From positions 2,293,078 through 2,357,077 of the forward strand of contig NZ_VCBL01000001.1 of assembly GCF_007896435.1 (NCBI RefSeq): a stretch of DNA of 64,000 bases. Reading direction: 5' to 3'. The DNA is from Rummeliibacillus suwonensis. Its GTDB lineage: Bacteria; Bacillota; Bacilli; Bacillales_A; Planococcaceae. The notes beneath the pieces were generated by a model, which worked only from the letters and a program-made list of their open reading frames with translations, had not been told where the DNA came from and ran no database searches. Below are positions 56,832-64,000 of this stretch, in pieces (within the stretch, counting starts at the first letter, position 1; the number at the start of each line of letters is the position of its first letter). A program made the position numbers and the translations under genes.

Positions 56832-57293
56832 TTACTTACCGATTTCGAGTGCCTTTGATAGCATTGATTTATTGGCATTAAATACTGTCACATTTGCTTC
56901 ATAAGATCTTGTTGCTGAGATTAAGTTCACCATTTCTTTTAGTGGATCAACATTTGAAGTTTGTACATATCCATCTTTATTGGCATCTGGGTTTGTAGGA
57001 TCATATACAAGTTTGTATGGTGTTGTCGTATCCTCATTTACGCTAGTGACTTTGACGCCATTTCCTACACTTTCTTTTCCCGCTCCTCCCATCGCAACAT
57101 TTAAATAATTAGAAAATGCATTTTCTCTTGGAGCAAGCGTTACAGTTTTTCTTGTATAGGGGACCCATTTACCATTAACCTTTTTAGCACGCGTTGTATC
57201 CACATTTGCCATATTAGATGATATGACATCCATACGTAGTCGCTGTGCAGTCAAGGCAGAACCAGTGGTATCCATACTATGGAAAATCGACAT
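56832..57293 (-). CDS. flgC: Flagellar proximal rod protein FlgC
   Basis: Rod component. The 153 residues show the N-terminus MDTTGSALTAQRLRMDVISSNMANVDT and the C-terminal MVNLISATRSYEANVTVFNANKSMLSKALEIGK. AAGGAGG site, two bases after flgB. Confidence 0.97.
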   Translation of the reverse strand: MSIFHSMDTTGSALTAQRLRMDVISSNMANVDTTRAKKVNGKWVPYTRKTVTLAPRENAFSNYLNVAMGGAGKESVGNGVKVTSVNEDTTTPYKLVYDPTNPDANKDGYVQTSNVDPLKEMVNLISATRSYEANVTVFNANKSMLSKALEIGK

Positions 57294-57295
57294 CG

Positions 57296-57688
57296 CTAAT
57301 TACCTCCTTTTGCAACGGTTAAGAGTGTATTTAACTTACTATTCTCTCGATCAATTAGAGCATTGTAGTAGATTGTATTTTCTGCTAAACTTGCTTGTTC
57401 TTTATCCATGTCTACGCCATTTCCATTTTCTCTATAACGTAAGTTAGAATAACTATATACACCTGGCGTTTTGGAATCAGTTTGAAAATCAATATGCTTA
57501 TCATTCGTACGATATGCTTTTATGTATGAGTCTTGGGCATCTGATAACATTTTGCTAAAACTTACATCTTTTGCTTTGTAGTTTGGTGTATCGACATTCG
57601 CTATATTCTGCGCTATTGTTTTTTGTTTTACACTTGCATAGGATAATCCGTGTTCAATATTGCTTATGGTACCTCCAAATAAACTCAA
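57296..57688 (-). CDS. flgB: Flagellar proximal rod protein FlgB
   Basis: First gene of the fla/che operon. The 130 residues start with TTG: SLFGGTISNIEHGL..., matching the usual MSLF start, six bases after GAGGTG. An in-frame GTG inside that ribosome site is less likely. The motif QNIANVDTPNYKAKDVSF identifies the rod family. The sigma-A-type promoter is about 60 bases upstream. Confidence 0.96.
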   Translation of the reverse strand: MSLFGGTISNIEHGLSYASVKQKTIAQNIANVDTPNYKAKDVSFSKMLSDAQDSYIKAYRTNDKHIDFQTDSKTPGVYSYSNLRYRENGNGVDMDKEQASLAENTIYYNALIDRENSKLNTLLTVAKGGN

Positions 57689-57746
57689 ATCATTCACCTC
57701 AATTCGACTTTTTTTGTCAAATTCTCTTATATATCGCTACGTTATA

Positions 57747-57775
57747 ATTGTAATAAATATGTTATAAAGTGTCTA
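57747..57775 (-). promoter_or_regulatory. Candidate sigma-A promoter of the fla/che operon
   Basis: Minus strand TAGACA (57770-57775), 17 bases, TACAAT (57747-57752); both hexamers match five of six. The start near 57740 gives a leader of about 50 bases to flgB. Confidence 0.65.
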
Positions 57776-58511
57776 TTGTTAATAGCTTATTTTTAATAGG
57801 AAAAAAAAACTATTTTTGTATAAGAAATAGTTTAGAACACCATCTTTTCCAATTCATTAATGCTACTTTTTGATTAGATGCATTTTTCATAGATTTTCCA
57901 AAACAGCTTAAAATCGCCGATATAATGGGCTTTTTCGCAAATTGTCCACCTTTTCAATCCATAAAAGAAGCGTTCATTTCTCTTAAGTTTAAAGCAATGA
58001 CGAAATAACCACAAAAAATAGGATCTTCCACTGACTACTTTACTACAACTAATACTCCAATTTAATCATAAAATTTAGTTATTGATGATGAAGATTTGCT
58101 TTTTTGAAATAAACTTCACTCAGCAGGTTGTTTTCTTCTCCTCTATGGAATACTAGTTGAAGCAATCTTTTTTGATTTTCTCGCTTATCTCCTGTTTTTT
58201 ATGGATTAGGCACTTTGTTAAATAAGGTGGAATTTTATTCAGCAAAAATCCTTGTGTCCCCACTTCGAGGTTCATTCGTCTTTAAAACATTCCTTTTTTG
58301 CGGATACTTATTCTAAAACAATGCAAAAACCACTTATACAATCTATTCAAGCCTAAATTTACTTATCTAAATCTATCCATAACTCTTTTACTTCTATCCC
58401 ATTGGCTAAATGATGCAAACCTGTTTATTGTTTCTATAGTTGAATCAATTTCATAAATCATTTTCTTTTTAAAAAATACGAACATTTAAGAATAACTAAT
58501 TTTGATAGTTG
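57776..58511. other. 736-bp AT-rich spacer, nothing recognised
   Basis: Between the flgB promoter and the GC-rich repeat element. No open frame of convincing length, ribosome site, RNA gene or clear terminator is seen. The sequence is about one third GC and looks like decayed or unconstrained DNA. It may hold upstream control sites of fla/che such as CodY or DegU boxes, none of which I could identify with confidence. Confidence 0.5.
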
Positions 58512-58744
58512 TGGAGCGGAAGACGGCGACTCCTCGAAAATGCATGCATTTTCTTCGTGCGGTGTTAGTTCAGGAAGTTTATTCAAAGTCCTACGGGAAA
58601 AGCTTGAGCTGAAAGCCCCGCAGGAACGTTTTAAGGGACAAAGCCTAAGTTCGCCACGTCCTGTGGCAACGGCTTCGGGGTCAACATCGTGTCGACCCGA
58701 GGAGATTGAAGCCAAGCCCGTGGAAAGCGCCGTCTGGAGCGGAA
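58512..58744. repeat. 233-bp GC-rich palindromic element between codY and flgB
   Basis: Bounded by the direct repeat TGGAGCGGAA (58512-58521 and 58735-58744), with inverted ends AGACGGCG/CGCCGTCT just inside. Contains the palindrome GAAAATGCATGCATTTTC, CTACGGG/CCCCGCAGG arms, the hairpin GCCAC-GTCCT-GTGGC closed by AAGCC/GGCTT, and GGGTC/GACCC. The GC content is far above its flanks. The style matches a known type of interspersed repeat in Bacillaceae; a relation to the Bacillaceae-1 RNA motif (terminal loops RUCCU) is possible. Confidence 0.8.
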
Positions 58745-58879
58745 CAAAAACTTCTGAATATTAATGTTCATGTTGATTCGAAATGTTCGTGTTTTTCATC
58801 TAAATTTTGCATTATGAAATTGATTCAGTTAAACATTTAAGTTAGGATGAAAAAAATAATCCACTAAATAGCTTAGAAC

Positions 58880-58921
58880 ATAAAAAGACGCGAATGCCGT
58901 TCAATAACATTCGCGTCTTTT
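58880..58921 (-). terminator. codY terminator
   Basis: Minus strand AAAAGACGCGAATG pairs with CATTCGCGTCTTTT, then TATG. It is a strong GC-rich stem 80 bases after codY. Confidence 0.92.
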
Positions 58922-59002
58922 GAAACTTGTAGATTCTTATCTAAAAAAACGATCGGATCTTCCGTTTGATATTTAGAAAAGATGATTCATCTCTAATGGA
59001 GA

Positions 59003-59782
59003 TTAGCGCATTTTAATTTCTGCTAAAGCATGTAAAAATTTGTTGTTCAATACTTTAATATAAGTACCTTTCATCCCTAATGAACGAGATTCGATCACAC
59101 CGGCTGACTCTAATTTACGTAATGCATTGACAATAACTGAGCGAGTAATACCCACTCGATCTGCAATTTTAGATGCGACTAGTAAACCTTCAGAACCATC
59201 TAACTCTTCAAAAATATGTTCGATTGCTTCGAGTTCACTATATGATAATGAATTAATAGCCATTTGCACGACAGCTTTGCTGCGAGCTTCTTGTTCAATT
59301 TCTTCAGCTTTTTCACGTAAAATTTCCATACCTACAACTGTTGCGCCGTATTCAGCCAGGATTAGATCGTCATCTTCAAATTTACTTTCTAAACGTGCAA
59401 GTATTAATGTTCCTAGACGTTCTCCGCCCCCATTGATAGGTACAATCGTCGTTAAACCGGATTTGAAGATTTCTTGAGCTTCTACTGGAAAAGCACTATG
59501 TTCATCGAAAACGTCTAAATTAGAAGCCGTTTCAGAGAAATCATATAAGTTATGAGTGTATTCTACTGGAAATTGGCGTTCTTCTAACATTTTCTTAAAA
59601 CGTTCGTTTTCAATTTGTTGATTCACTGCAATTCCTAATAGTTTCCCTTTACGACTTACAATATATACATTACTTTCGATTACTTCACCAAGTTTTTCAG
59701 CCATTTCTTTGAAGTTAACTTGTTTACCTGCTGATGCTTGGAGCATCGAATTAATTTTTCTTGTTTTAGCTAATAAATTCAT
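59003..59782 (-). CDS. codY: GTP-sensing transcriptional repressor CodY
   Basis: Global regulator responding to branched-chain amino acids and GTP. The 259 residues have the N-terminal GAF-like domain ([32 protein letters not shown] start) and the C-terminal winged helix [34 protein letters not shown] (core [20 protein letters not shown]). Length equals B. subtilis CodY. AGGAGG site. It has its own promoter overlapping hslU, besides the xerC-hslVU transcript. Confidence 0.98.
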   Translation of the reverse strand: MNLLAKTRKINSMLQASAGKQVNFKEMAEKLGEVIESNVYIVSRKGKLLGIAVNQQIENERFKKMLEERQFPVEYTHNLYDFSETASNLDVFDEHSAFPVEAQEIFKSGLTTIVPINGGGERLGTLILARLESKFEDDDLILAEYGATVVGMEILREKAEEIEQEARSKAVVQMAINSLSYSELEAIEHIFEELDGSEGLLVASKIADRVGITRSVIVNALRKLESAGVIESRSLGMKGTYIKVLNNKFLHALAEIKMR

Positions 59783-59856
59783 CTTTATTTAGCCTCCTGT
59801 AAATTCCTTAAATTATGCAATATTCAAAAGGTTATGAATTTTGTGCAATACTTTAG

Positions 59857-59885
59857 ATTATAAACTATAAAATAAACTGTGACAA
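59857..59885 (-). promoter_or_regulatory. Candidate sigma-A promoter of codY inside the hslU end
   Basis: Minus strand TTGTCA (59880-59885), 17 bases, TATAAT (59857-59862). It is near-consensus; the -35 box and part of the spacer are hslU coding sequence. Confidence 0.7.
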
Positions 59886-61262
59886 ATCTTTGTTCTTGAC
59901 AATCTCGTTAAGCTTTTCATCCACATAGCTTTCAGTGATTTCAATACGGGCTGGCGAAATGTCAGCTGCTTCAAATGACAATTCTTCCAATAGGCGTTCT
60001 AGGATTGTATGCAAGCGTCTTGCACCAATATTGTCTGAATCTTGGTTCACATTCATTGCAATTTCTGCGATGCGTTCGATCGCTTCATCTGTAAATGCAA
60101 TTTCAACACCTTCAGTGGCAAGTAATGCTTGATATTGAAGAATCAACGAATGATCAGGCTCTTTTAAAATACGTACAAAATCTTCTTTTGTCAATTTTTC
60201 TAATTCAACACGAATTGGGAATCTCCCCTGCAATTCAGGGATTAAATCAGATGGTTTTGACATATGGAAAGCACCTGCTGCTATAAACAGCATAAAATCA
60301 GTTCTTACAAGTCCGTATTTTGTATTAACCGTTGATCCTTCAACGATTGGCAAAATATCACGTTGAACACCTTCACGGGATACATTTGCATTGCCTCCGT
60401 TAGCGCTATTACTTCTAGTTGCTATTTTATCTATTTCATCGATAAAGATAATGCCCGTTTCTTCTGCCCGTCGAATTGCTTCTTCGGACACTTCATCATT
60501 ATCTATCAATTTGTTGGCTTCTTCAATTGTTAGTATACGTCTAGCATCTTTTACCTGTAGACGACGTTTTTTCTTTTTCGGCGGCATGATGTTGGAAAGC
60601 ATATCCCCCATATTTGTTCCACCCATATCCAAAGCACCAGGGAAAATGCCCATCATATTCGTTTGTTGTTCTGTTACTTCGATGGTTACCCATTCATTTT
60701 CCAGCTTACCATCTTGCAATTTTTCAGCAATTTGTGAACGTTTTAAACGAACTTGCGAATCTTCTTCTGAATTTTCCTCAGAAGTATCGCTCTTTTGACC
60801 AAATAGAGCCTCAAATGGGTTTTGCGTAGATTGCTTTTTTTTCATACTTGGTACTAATAATTTGACAATCTGATCATTTGCTAATCGTCCAGCCTGTTCT
60901 TTTACTTCTTCTTGTTTTTCTTCTTTTACCAGACGATTCGAAATTTCCACTAAGTCGCGTACCATTGATTCTACATCTCGCCCAACATAGCCAACTTCTG
61001 TAAACTTTGTAGCCTCAACTTTAAGAAATGGTGCCTTCACAAGGCGAGCAATACGTCTAGCAATTTCAGTCTTACCAACACCAGTTGGACCGATCATCAA
61101 AATATTCTTTGGTATTACTTCGTTTCTCATCTCTTCTGAGAGTAATTGTCTACGATAACGGTTGCGCAAGGCTACAGCAACTGCACGCTTTGCCTCATTT
61201 TGACCTACAATATAACGATTCAAATACTCTAACATTTCTCTAGGGGTCTTTTGTTGTGTCAT
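59865..61262 (-). CDS. hslU: ATP-dependent protease ATPase subunit HslU (ClpY)
   Basis: AAA+ unfoldase of the HslVU (CodWX) protease. The 465 residues have Walker A GPTGVGKT at 58-65, an I domain insertion (about 115-240, with a Lys-rich [10 protein letters not shown] end), Walker [13 protein letters not shown] and the C-terminal sensor region ending DLSQFIL, the tail that docks into HslV. Overlaps hslV by four bases. Confidence 0.98.
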   Translation of the reverse strand: MTQQKTPREMLEYLNRYIVGQNEAKRAVAVALRNRYRRQLLSEEMRNEVIPKNILMIGPTGVGKTEIARRIARLVKAPFLKVEATKFTEVGYVGRDVESMVRDLVEISNRLVKEEKQEEVKEQAGRLANDQIVKLLVPSMKKKQSTQNPFEALFGQKSDTSEENSEEDSQVRLKRSQIAEKLQDGKLENEWVTIEVTEQQTNMMGIFPGALDMGGTNMGDMLSNIMPPKKKKRRLQVKDARRILTIEEANKLIDNDEVSEEAIRRAEETGIIFIDEIDKIATRSNSANGGNANVSREGVQRDILPIVEGSTVNTKYGLVRTDFMLFIAAGAFHMSKPSDLIPELQGRFPIRVELEKLTKEDFVRILKEPDHSLILQYQALLATEGVEIAFTDEAIERIAEIAMNVNQDSDNIGARRLHTILERLLEELSFEAADISPARIEITESYVDEKLNEIVKNKDLSQFIL

Positions 61263-61807
61263 TCGTCCAGATCCTCCACGATAATATTATGATTTGTAAA
61301 TACACAAATATCTGCTGCTATTTCTAAGGATGCTTTTGCAATTTCTTTTGCAGTCAACATATTACCCGTATATTGCTTTAATGCTCTCCCAGCGGATAAT
61401 GCATAATTCCCACCAGAACCGATAGCCAAAATTCCATCATCCGGTTCTATCACTTCTCCCGAACCAGATACCAATAACAATGTTTCACTGTTCATCACAA
61501 GCAAAAGTGCCTCTAATTTTTGAAGCATCTTATCCCCACGCCATTGTTTTGCAACTTCAACTGCAGCCCTTTGCAAGTTCCCATTATACTCCATCAGTCT
61601 ACTTTCAAACATTTCAAACAATGTGAAAGCATCTGCCACAGAACCAGCAAATCCTGCTAATACTTTGCCATTATACAAACGACGAACTTTTTTAGCTGTG
61701 TGTTTCATCACTACAGAATTTCCAAGTGTAACTTGCCCATCGCCCGCCATAGCGCTTTGACCGTTATGCTGTATGGCAAATATAGTTGTTGCATGCAAAT
61801 CCATCAT
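61259..61807 (-). CDS. hslV: ATP-dependent protease peptidase subunit HslV (ClpQ)
   Basis: Proteasome-like peptidase subunit. The 182 residues start [26 protein letters not shown]. The core [14 protein letters not shown] is conserved. B. subtilis ClpQ begins MSSFHATT and is reported to use Ser2; here those serines are Met and Asp, so only Thr7/Thr8 can serve as an N-terminal nucleophile after processing. Several adjacent ATGs follow AAGGAGG; 61807 and 61804 have workable spacing. Confidence 0.96.
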   Translation of the reverse strand: MMDLHATTIFAIQHNGQSAMAGDGQVTLGNSVVMKHTAKKVRRLYNGKVLAGFAGSVADAFTLFEMFESRLMEYNGNLQRAAVEVAKQWRGDKMLQKLEALLLVMNSETLLLVSGSGEVIEPDDGILAIGSGGNYALSAGRALKQYTGNMLTAKEIAKASLEIAADICVFTNHNIIVEDLDE

Positions 61808-61826
61808 CATAACCTCCTTCAAAATA

Positions 61827-62726
61827 TTAAGCTCTTGGATGCGTGTTCATATATGTGTGTCGAAGATGTTCTTTCGTAACATGTGTATAAACTTGCGTTG
61901 ACGACAAACTTGAATGTCCCAATAATTCCTGAACAGTCCTTAAATCCGCCCCGTTGTTCAATAAATGAGTTGCGAATGTGTGTCGTAACATATGCGGATA
62001 TATAGTGGTTCTTAACTCTGTTTGTTTCATCATATCATTTAAAATATAACGAACACCTCTTGCAGTAAGAGGTCCTCCTCGCATATTAACAAATAGTTTT
62101 AGATGTTTTACATCTTTTACAAGTTTAGGACGTGACTCTGCTAGATAACGTTGCATTGCTTCTGCTGCAAAATGCCCAAATGGAACGTATCTCTCTTTTC
62201 TGCCTTTTCCCATTACTCTCAAGATGCTCAATGAAAAATCAATATCCTTTAGTTCAATTGAAGTAAGTTCACTTACTCGAATGCCAGTTGCATATAGGAG
62301 TTCTAAAAGAGCCATATTGCGCAATGACTTAGAATCTGTACCTTCATTGGAATCAAAGAGTTGAGTTAGTTCCTCTTCATAAAAAAAGTGGGGCAGCCTT
62401 AATTCTTTTTTGGGATGATAAAGAGCTTGAAATGCTGTGTCATCCAAATCGTATTCTTTATTTAGAAATCTAAAAAAAGAACGAATGGAAGATATTTTTC
62501 TTGAAATGGTCGTTCTTGCCTTTTTTTCTTCATACAATTTTGTTACAAAAAGTCTGGCATGTATGTATTCGACTTGTGCCAAATCTTCCACACCTTCTAC
62601 TTGAAGAAATGTAAAAAATTCGAGTATATCTGTCCGATAGTCTCGAACTGTTAAAGGAGAAAAATTTCTTTCCAGTTGAATATAAGTAACAAACTGTTCA
62701 AGTGCCTGCTCAAACTGAATGTCCAT
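61827..62726 (-). CDS. xerC: Tyrosine recombinase XerC (CodV)
   Basis: Resolves chromosome dimers at dif together with XerD. The 299 residues have an N-terminal SAM-like DNA-binding domain (1-100) and the catalytic set R150 (ATGIRVSE), K174, H245 and R248 ([10 protein letters not shown]), H271 (LGHSS) and Tyr280. Length and place before hslV-hslU-codY are as in B. subtilis, so it is the housekeeping enzyme and not a phage integrase. GAGGTG ribosome site. Confidence 0.97.
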   Translation of the reverse strand: MDIQFEQALEQFVTYIQLERNFSPLTVRDYRTDILEFFTFLQVEGVEDLAQVEYIHARLFVTKLYEEKKARTTISRKISSIRSFFRFLNKEYDLDDTAFQALYHPKKELRLPHFFYEEELTQLFDSNEGTDSKSLRNMALLELLYATGIRVSELTSIELKDIDFSLSILRVMGKGRKERYVPFGHFAAEAMQRYLAESRPKLVKDVKHLKLFVNMRGGPLTARGVRYILNDMMKQTELRTTIYPHMLRHTFATHLLNNGADLRTVQELLGHSSLSSTQVYTHVTKEHLRHTYMNTHPRA

Positions 62727-62789
62727 ATGAACACCTCATTTACTCACGTCCTCCTCCCTATTTTCTCACTGTCCATCAATTAAATAAAG

Positions 62790-62804
62790 TGAGAACGCTT
62801 TCTA
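62790..62804 (-). promoter_or_regulatory. Candidate catabolite-responsive (cre) site upstream of xerC
   Basis: Minus strand TAGAAAGCGTTCTCA fits the cre pattern WTGNAANCGNWNNCW with one mismatch at position 2. It lies about 65-80 bases before the xerC start. CcpA control here is a guess. Confidence 0.35.
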
Positions 62805-62942
62805 CAACTTAGAATATGGCAATTTTCAGTAGATTTATGACATTTTTGTGTACAATCCCATAAACATCCCACTAATAGTATACCTAATTATGGAATTTTT
62901 TATTCTAAATAATATAAAATGAAGCTTTAAATTAGTAGGGTT

Positions 62943-63120
62943 TTCTTCTTCCCCACTGAACTAGAGGAACTCAGGTTAAGAGCGCCACGTCCTGTGGCAA
63001 CACCTGAGCGACCAACCTCTTGTGGGTACGAACCAATCAGGCGCATGCGGCAATTAATTCCCTCACCTATCCTTTCTCGTTTCTCTATCTAAACCTTAAG
63101 GTGGGTTAACGCAGGATAAA
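62943..63120 (+). repeat. Intergenic repeat family, copy 8 (composite)
   Basis: CCCCACTGA, then the same module as copy 7: CTAGAGGAACTCAGGTTAAG, the intact hairpin GCCAC-GTCCT-GTGGC, ACCTGAG closing CTCAGGT, CCAACCTCTTGTGGG, then ACGAACCAATCAGG. The middle CCTTTCTCGTTTCTC is kept, but the GGGCAGT/ACTGCCC arms are lost (GTGGGTTAACGCAGGATAAA remains). Upstream of it, 62805-62942 is AT-rich with a possible -10 TATACT and no gene. Confidence 0.8.
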
Positions 63121-63143
63121 CTTTGCTTTGGAAAATAATTGTC

Positions 63144-63184
63144 AAAAAAAAGCCCTTAAAAGTATAACAAACATTTAAGGACTT
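63144..63184 (-). terminator. trmFO terminator
   Basis: Minus strand AAGTCCTTAAA pairs with TTTAAGGGCTT (one G-U pair) and TTTTTTTG follows. It begins eight bases after the trmFO stop. Confidence 0.9.
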
Positions 63185-63191
63185 TCGCAAA

Positions 63192-64000
63192 TTAAATTTT
63201 TGTAAAGGTTTTAAACTGATGCAGAGCATTTAATGCACGTTCTGCATATTTTTCCCCACGTTCTTGTTTTGATCTGATTTTTTCACCCAATGCAGGGAAC
63301 AAACCAAAGTTTACATTCATCGGTTGGAAATGTTTTGAATCTGCTTCTGTAATATAACGCGCCATACTTCCTAAAGCAGTGTCAGCTGGGAAAATACATA
63401 AATCCTGTTGCAACGCTAAATGCGCCGCATTCACACCTGCAATTAAGCCACTCCCTGCCGATTCTACATATCCTTCAACACCTGTCATTTGACCGGCGAA
63501 AAATACAGTTGGATTGCTTTTCAGTTGATACGTTGGCGCTAAAACCTTTGGAGAATTAATAAACGTATTCCGATGCATCACACCATATCGTACAATTTCA
63601 ACATTTTCTAAACCTGGGATCATACTAAATACTTCTTTTTGTGCTCCCCATTTTAAATGGGTTTGAAATCCTACGATATTGTAAAGTGTTCCAGCCGCAT
63701 CATCTTGGCGAAGTTGAACAACGGCAAATGGACGTTTACCTGTTCTAGGGTCTTCTAAGCCTACTGGTTTCATAGGACCAAATAGCATCGTTTTGGGACC
63801 TCTTTCAGCCATTACTTCGATCGGCATACATCCTTCAAAGTATTTTTCCTTTTCAAACTCGTTTAACGGTGCTTTTTCTGCTTCAACAAGAGCTTTCCTG
63901 AAAGCATAAAATTCCTCTTCTGTCATAGGACAGTTTAAGTAAGCGGCCTCGCCTTTATCATAACGAGATTTTAAATATACTTTTTCCATGTCAATACTGT
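63192..64000 (-). CDS. trmFO: Methylenetetrahydrofolate--tRNA-(uracil-5-)-methyltransferase TrmFO, partial
   Basis: Folate- and FAD-dependent enzyme making 5-methyluridine 54 in tRNA. Only the C-terminal 269 or so residues are in the window; the frame continues past the right edge ([30 protein letters not shown], core [14 protein letters not shown], is internal in the family). Recognisable stretches are [23 protein letters not shown] (core [12 protein letters not shown]) and [10 protein letters not shown]. Upstream of xerC as in B. subtilis. Confidence 0.97.
   Translation of the reverse strand, partial: SIDMEKVYLKSRYDKGEAAYLNCPMTEEEFYAFRKALVEAEKAPLNEFEKEKYFEGCMPIEVMAERGPKTMLFGPMKPVGLEDPRTGKRPFAVVQLRQDDAAGTLYNIVGFQTHLKWGAQKEVFSMIPGLENVEIVRYGVMHRNTFINSPKVLAPTYQLKSNPTVFFAGQMTGVEGYVESAGSGLIAGVNAAHLALQQDLCIFPADTALGSMARYITEADSKHFQPMNVNFGLFPALGEKIRSKQERGEKYAERALNALHQFKTFTKI

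Noticed and set aside
58458-58715. 85-codon open frame across the GC-rich element
   Set aside because: Consists of palindromic repeat sequence; no ribosome site, no protein-like pattern.
60391-60798. 135-codon open frame on the plus strand opposite hslU
   Set aside because: Antisense to a conserved ATPase gene, no ribosome site.
61827-62726. Phage or island integrase
   Set aside because: The tyrosine recombinase is XerC by length and position before hslV-hslU-codY; no attachment-site repeats or phage genes nearby.
1-64000. CRISPR array, tRNA, rRNA, insertion sequence or toxin-antitoxin module
   Set aside because: No regularly spaced direct repeats, no tRNA- or rRNA-like stretches, no transposase or toxin-like open frames were seen on either strand.

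Overview
The window is a piece of a low-GC Gram-positive chromosome with every protein gene on the minus strand. Gene order from trmFO to asd matches the well-known trmFO-codY-fla/che-rpsB-polC-pnp-spoVF-asd block of Bacillus subtilis almost gene for gene. The dipicolinate synthase genes dpaA/dpaB show a spore former, and the 31-gene fla/che block shows a motile one. Low GC, the asparagine-rich IF2 and the style of the intergenic repeats suggest a sporulating Planococcaceae member (Lysinibacillus/Rummeliibacillus/Solibacillus-like); that placement is inference from memory, not a search. Reading in the direction of transcription (high to low coordinates): 64.0-58.9 kb holds trmFO (cut by the window edge), xerC, the HslVU protease and the repressor CodY. 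58.9-57.7 kb is a 1.3 kb AT-rich spacer with one GC-rich 233-bp repeat element. 57.7-30.4 kb is the flagellar/chemotaxis operon from flgB to sigD: rod and basal body (flgB, flgC, fliE, fliF), switch and export (fliG-fliJ, fliM, fliY, fliO-fliR, flhA, flhB), hook (fliK, flgD, flgE), placement (flhF, flhG), chemotaxis (cheY, cheB, cheA, cheW, cheC, cheD) and sigma-D. 30.1-29.2 kb carries two small accessory genes, the second a SwrB homologue. 29.2-25.9 kb is rpsB, tsf, pyrH, frr. 25.3-19.2 kb is uppS, cdsA, dxr, rseP, proS. 19.0-14.6 kb is polC. 14.5-8.1 kb is rimP, nusA, rnpM, ylxQ, infB, ylxP, rbfA, truB. 7.9-2.7 kb is ribF, rpsO, pnp, mlpA. 2.5 kb to the left edge is ylmC, dpaA, dpaB, asd (cut by the window edge). 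The coding content is housekeeping and conserved. The unusual material is between genes. A family of roughly 140-200 bp repeats occurs eight times (two in tandem between ribF and truB, plus upstream of polC, upstream of proS, two facing each other between uppS and frr, after sigD, and upstream of xerC). Copies share conserved blocks and have a terminal hairpin whose stem changes by compensating base pairs, so the family looks like a structured RNA or a mobile palindromic element. Some copies carry a hairpin with a GTCCT loop that also occurs in the different GC-rich element between codY and flgB. Candidate cis-regulation was also read from sequence: a sigma-K-type promoter for the dipicolinate operon, a weak terminator in the rimP-nusA leader placed like the NusA autoregulatory attenuator of B. 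subtilis, structured leaders of rpsB and rpsO, a codY promoter inside the hslU end, a sigma-A promoter for fla/che, and an extended -10 promoter directly before sigD after a terminator-like hairpin. No tRNA, rRNA, CRISPR array, insertion sequence or prophage gene was seen.
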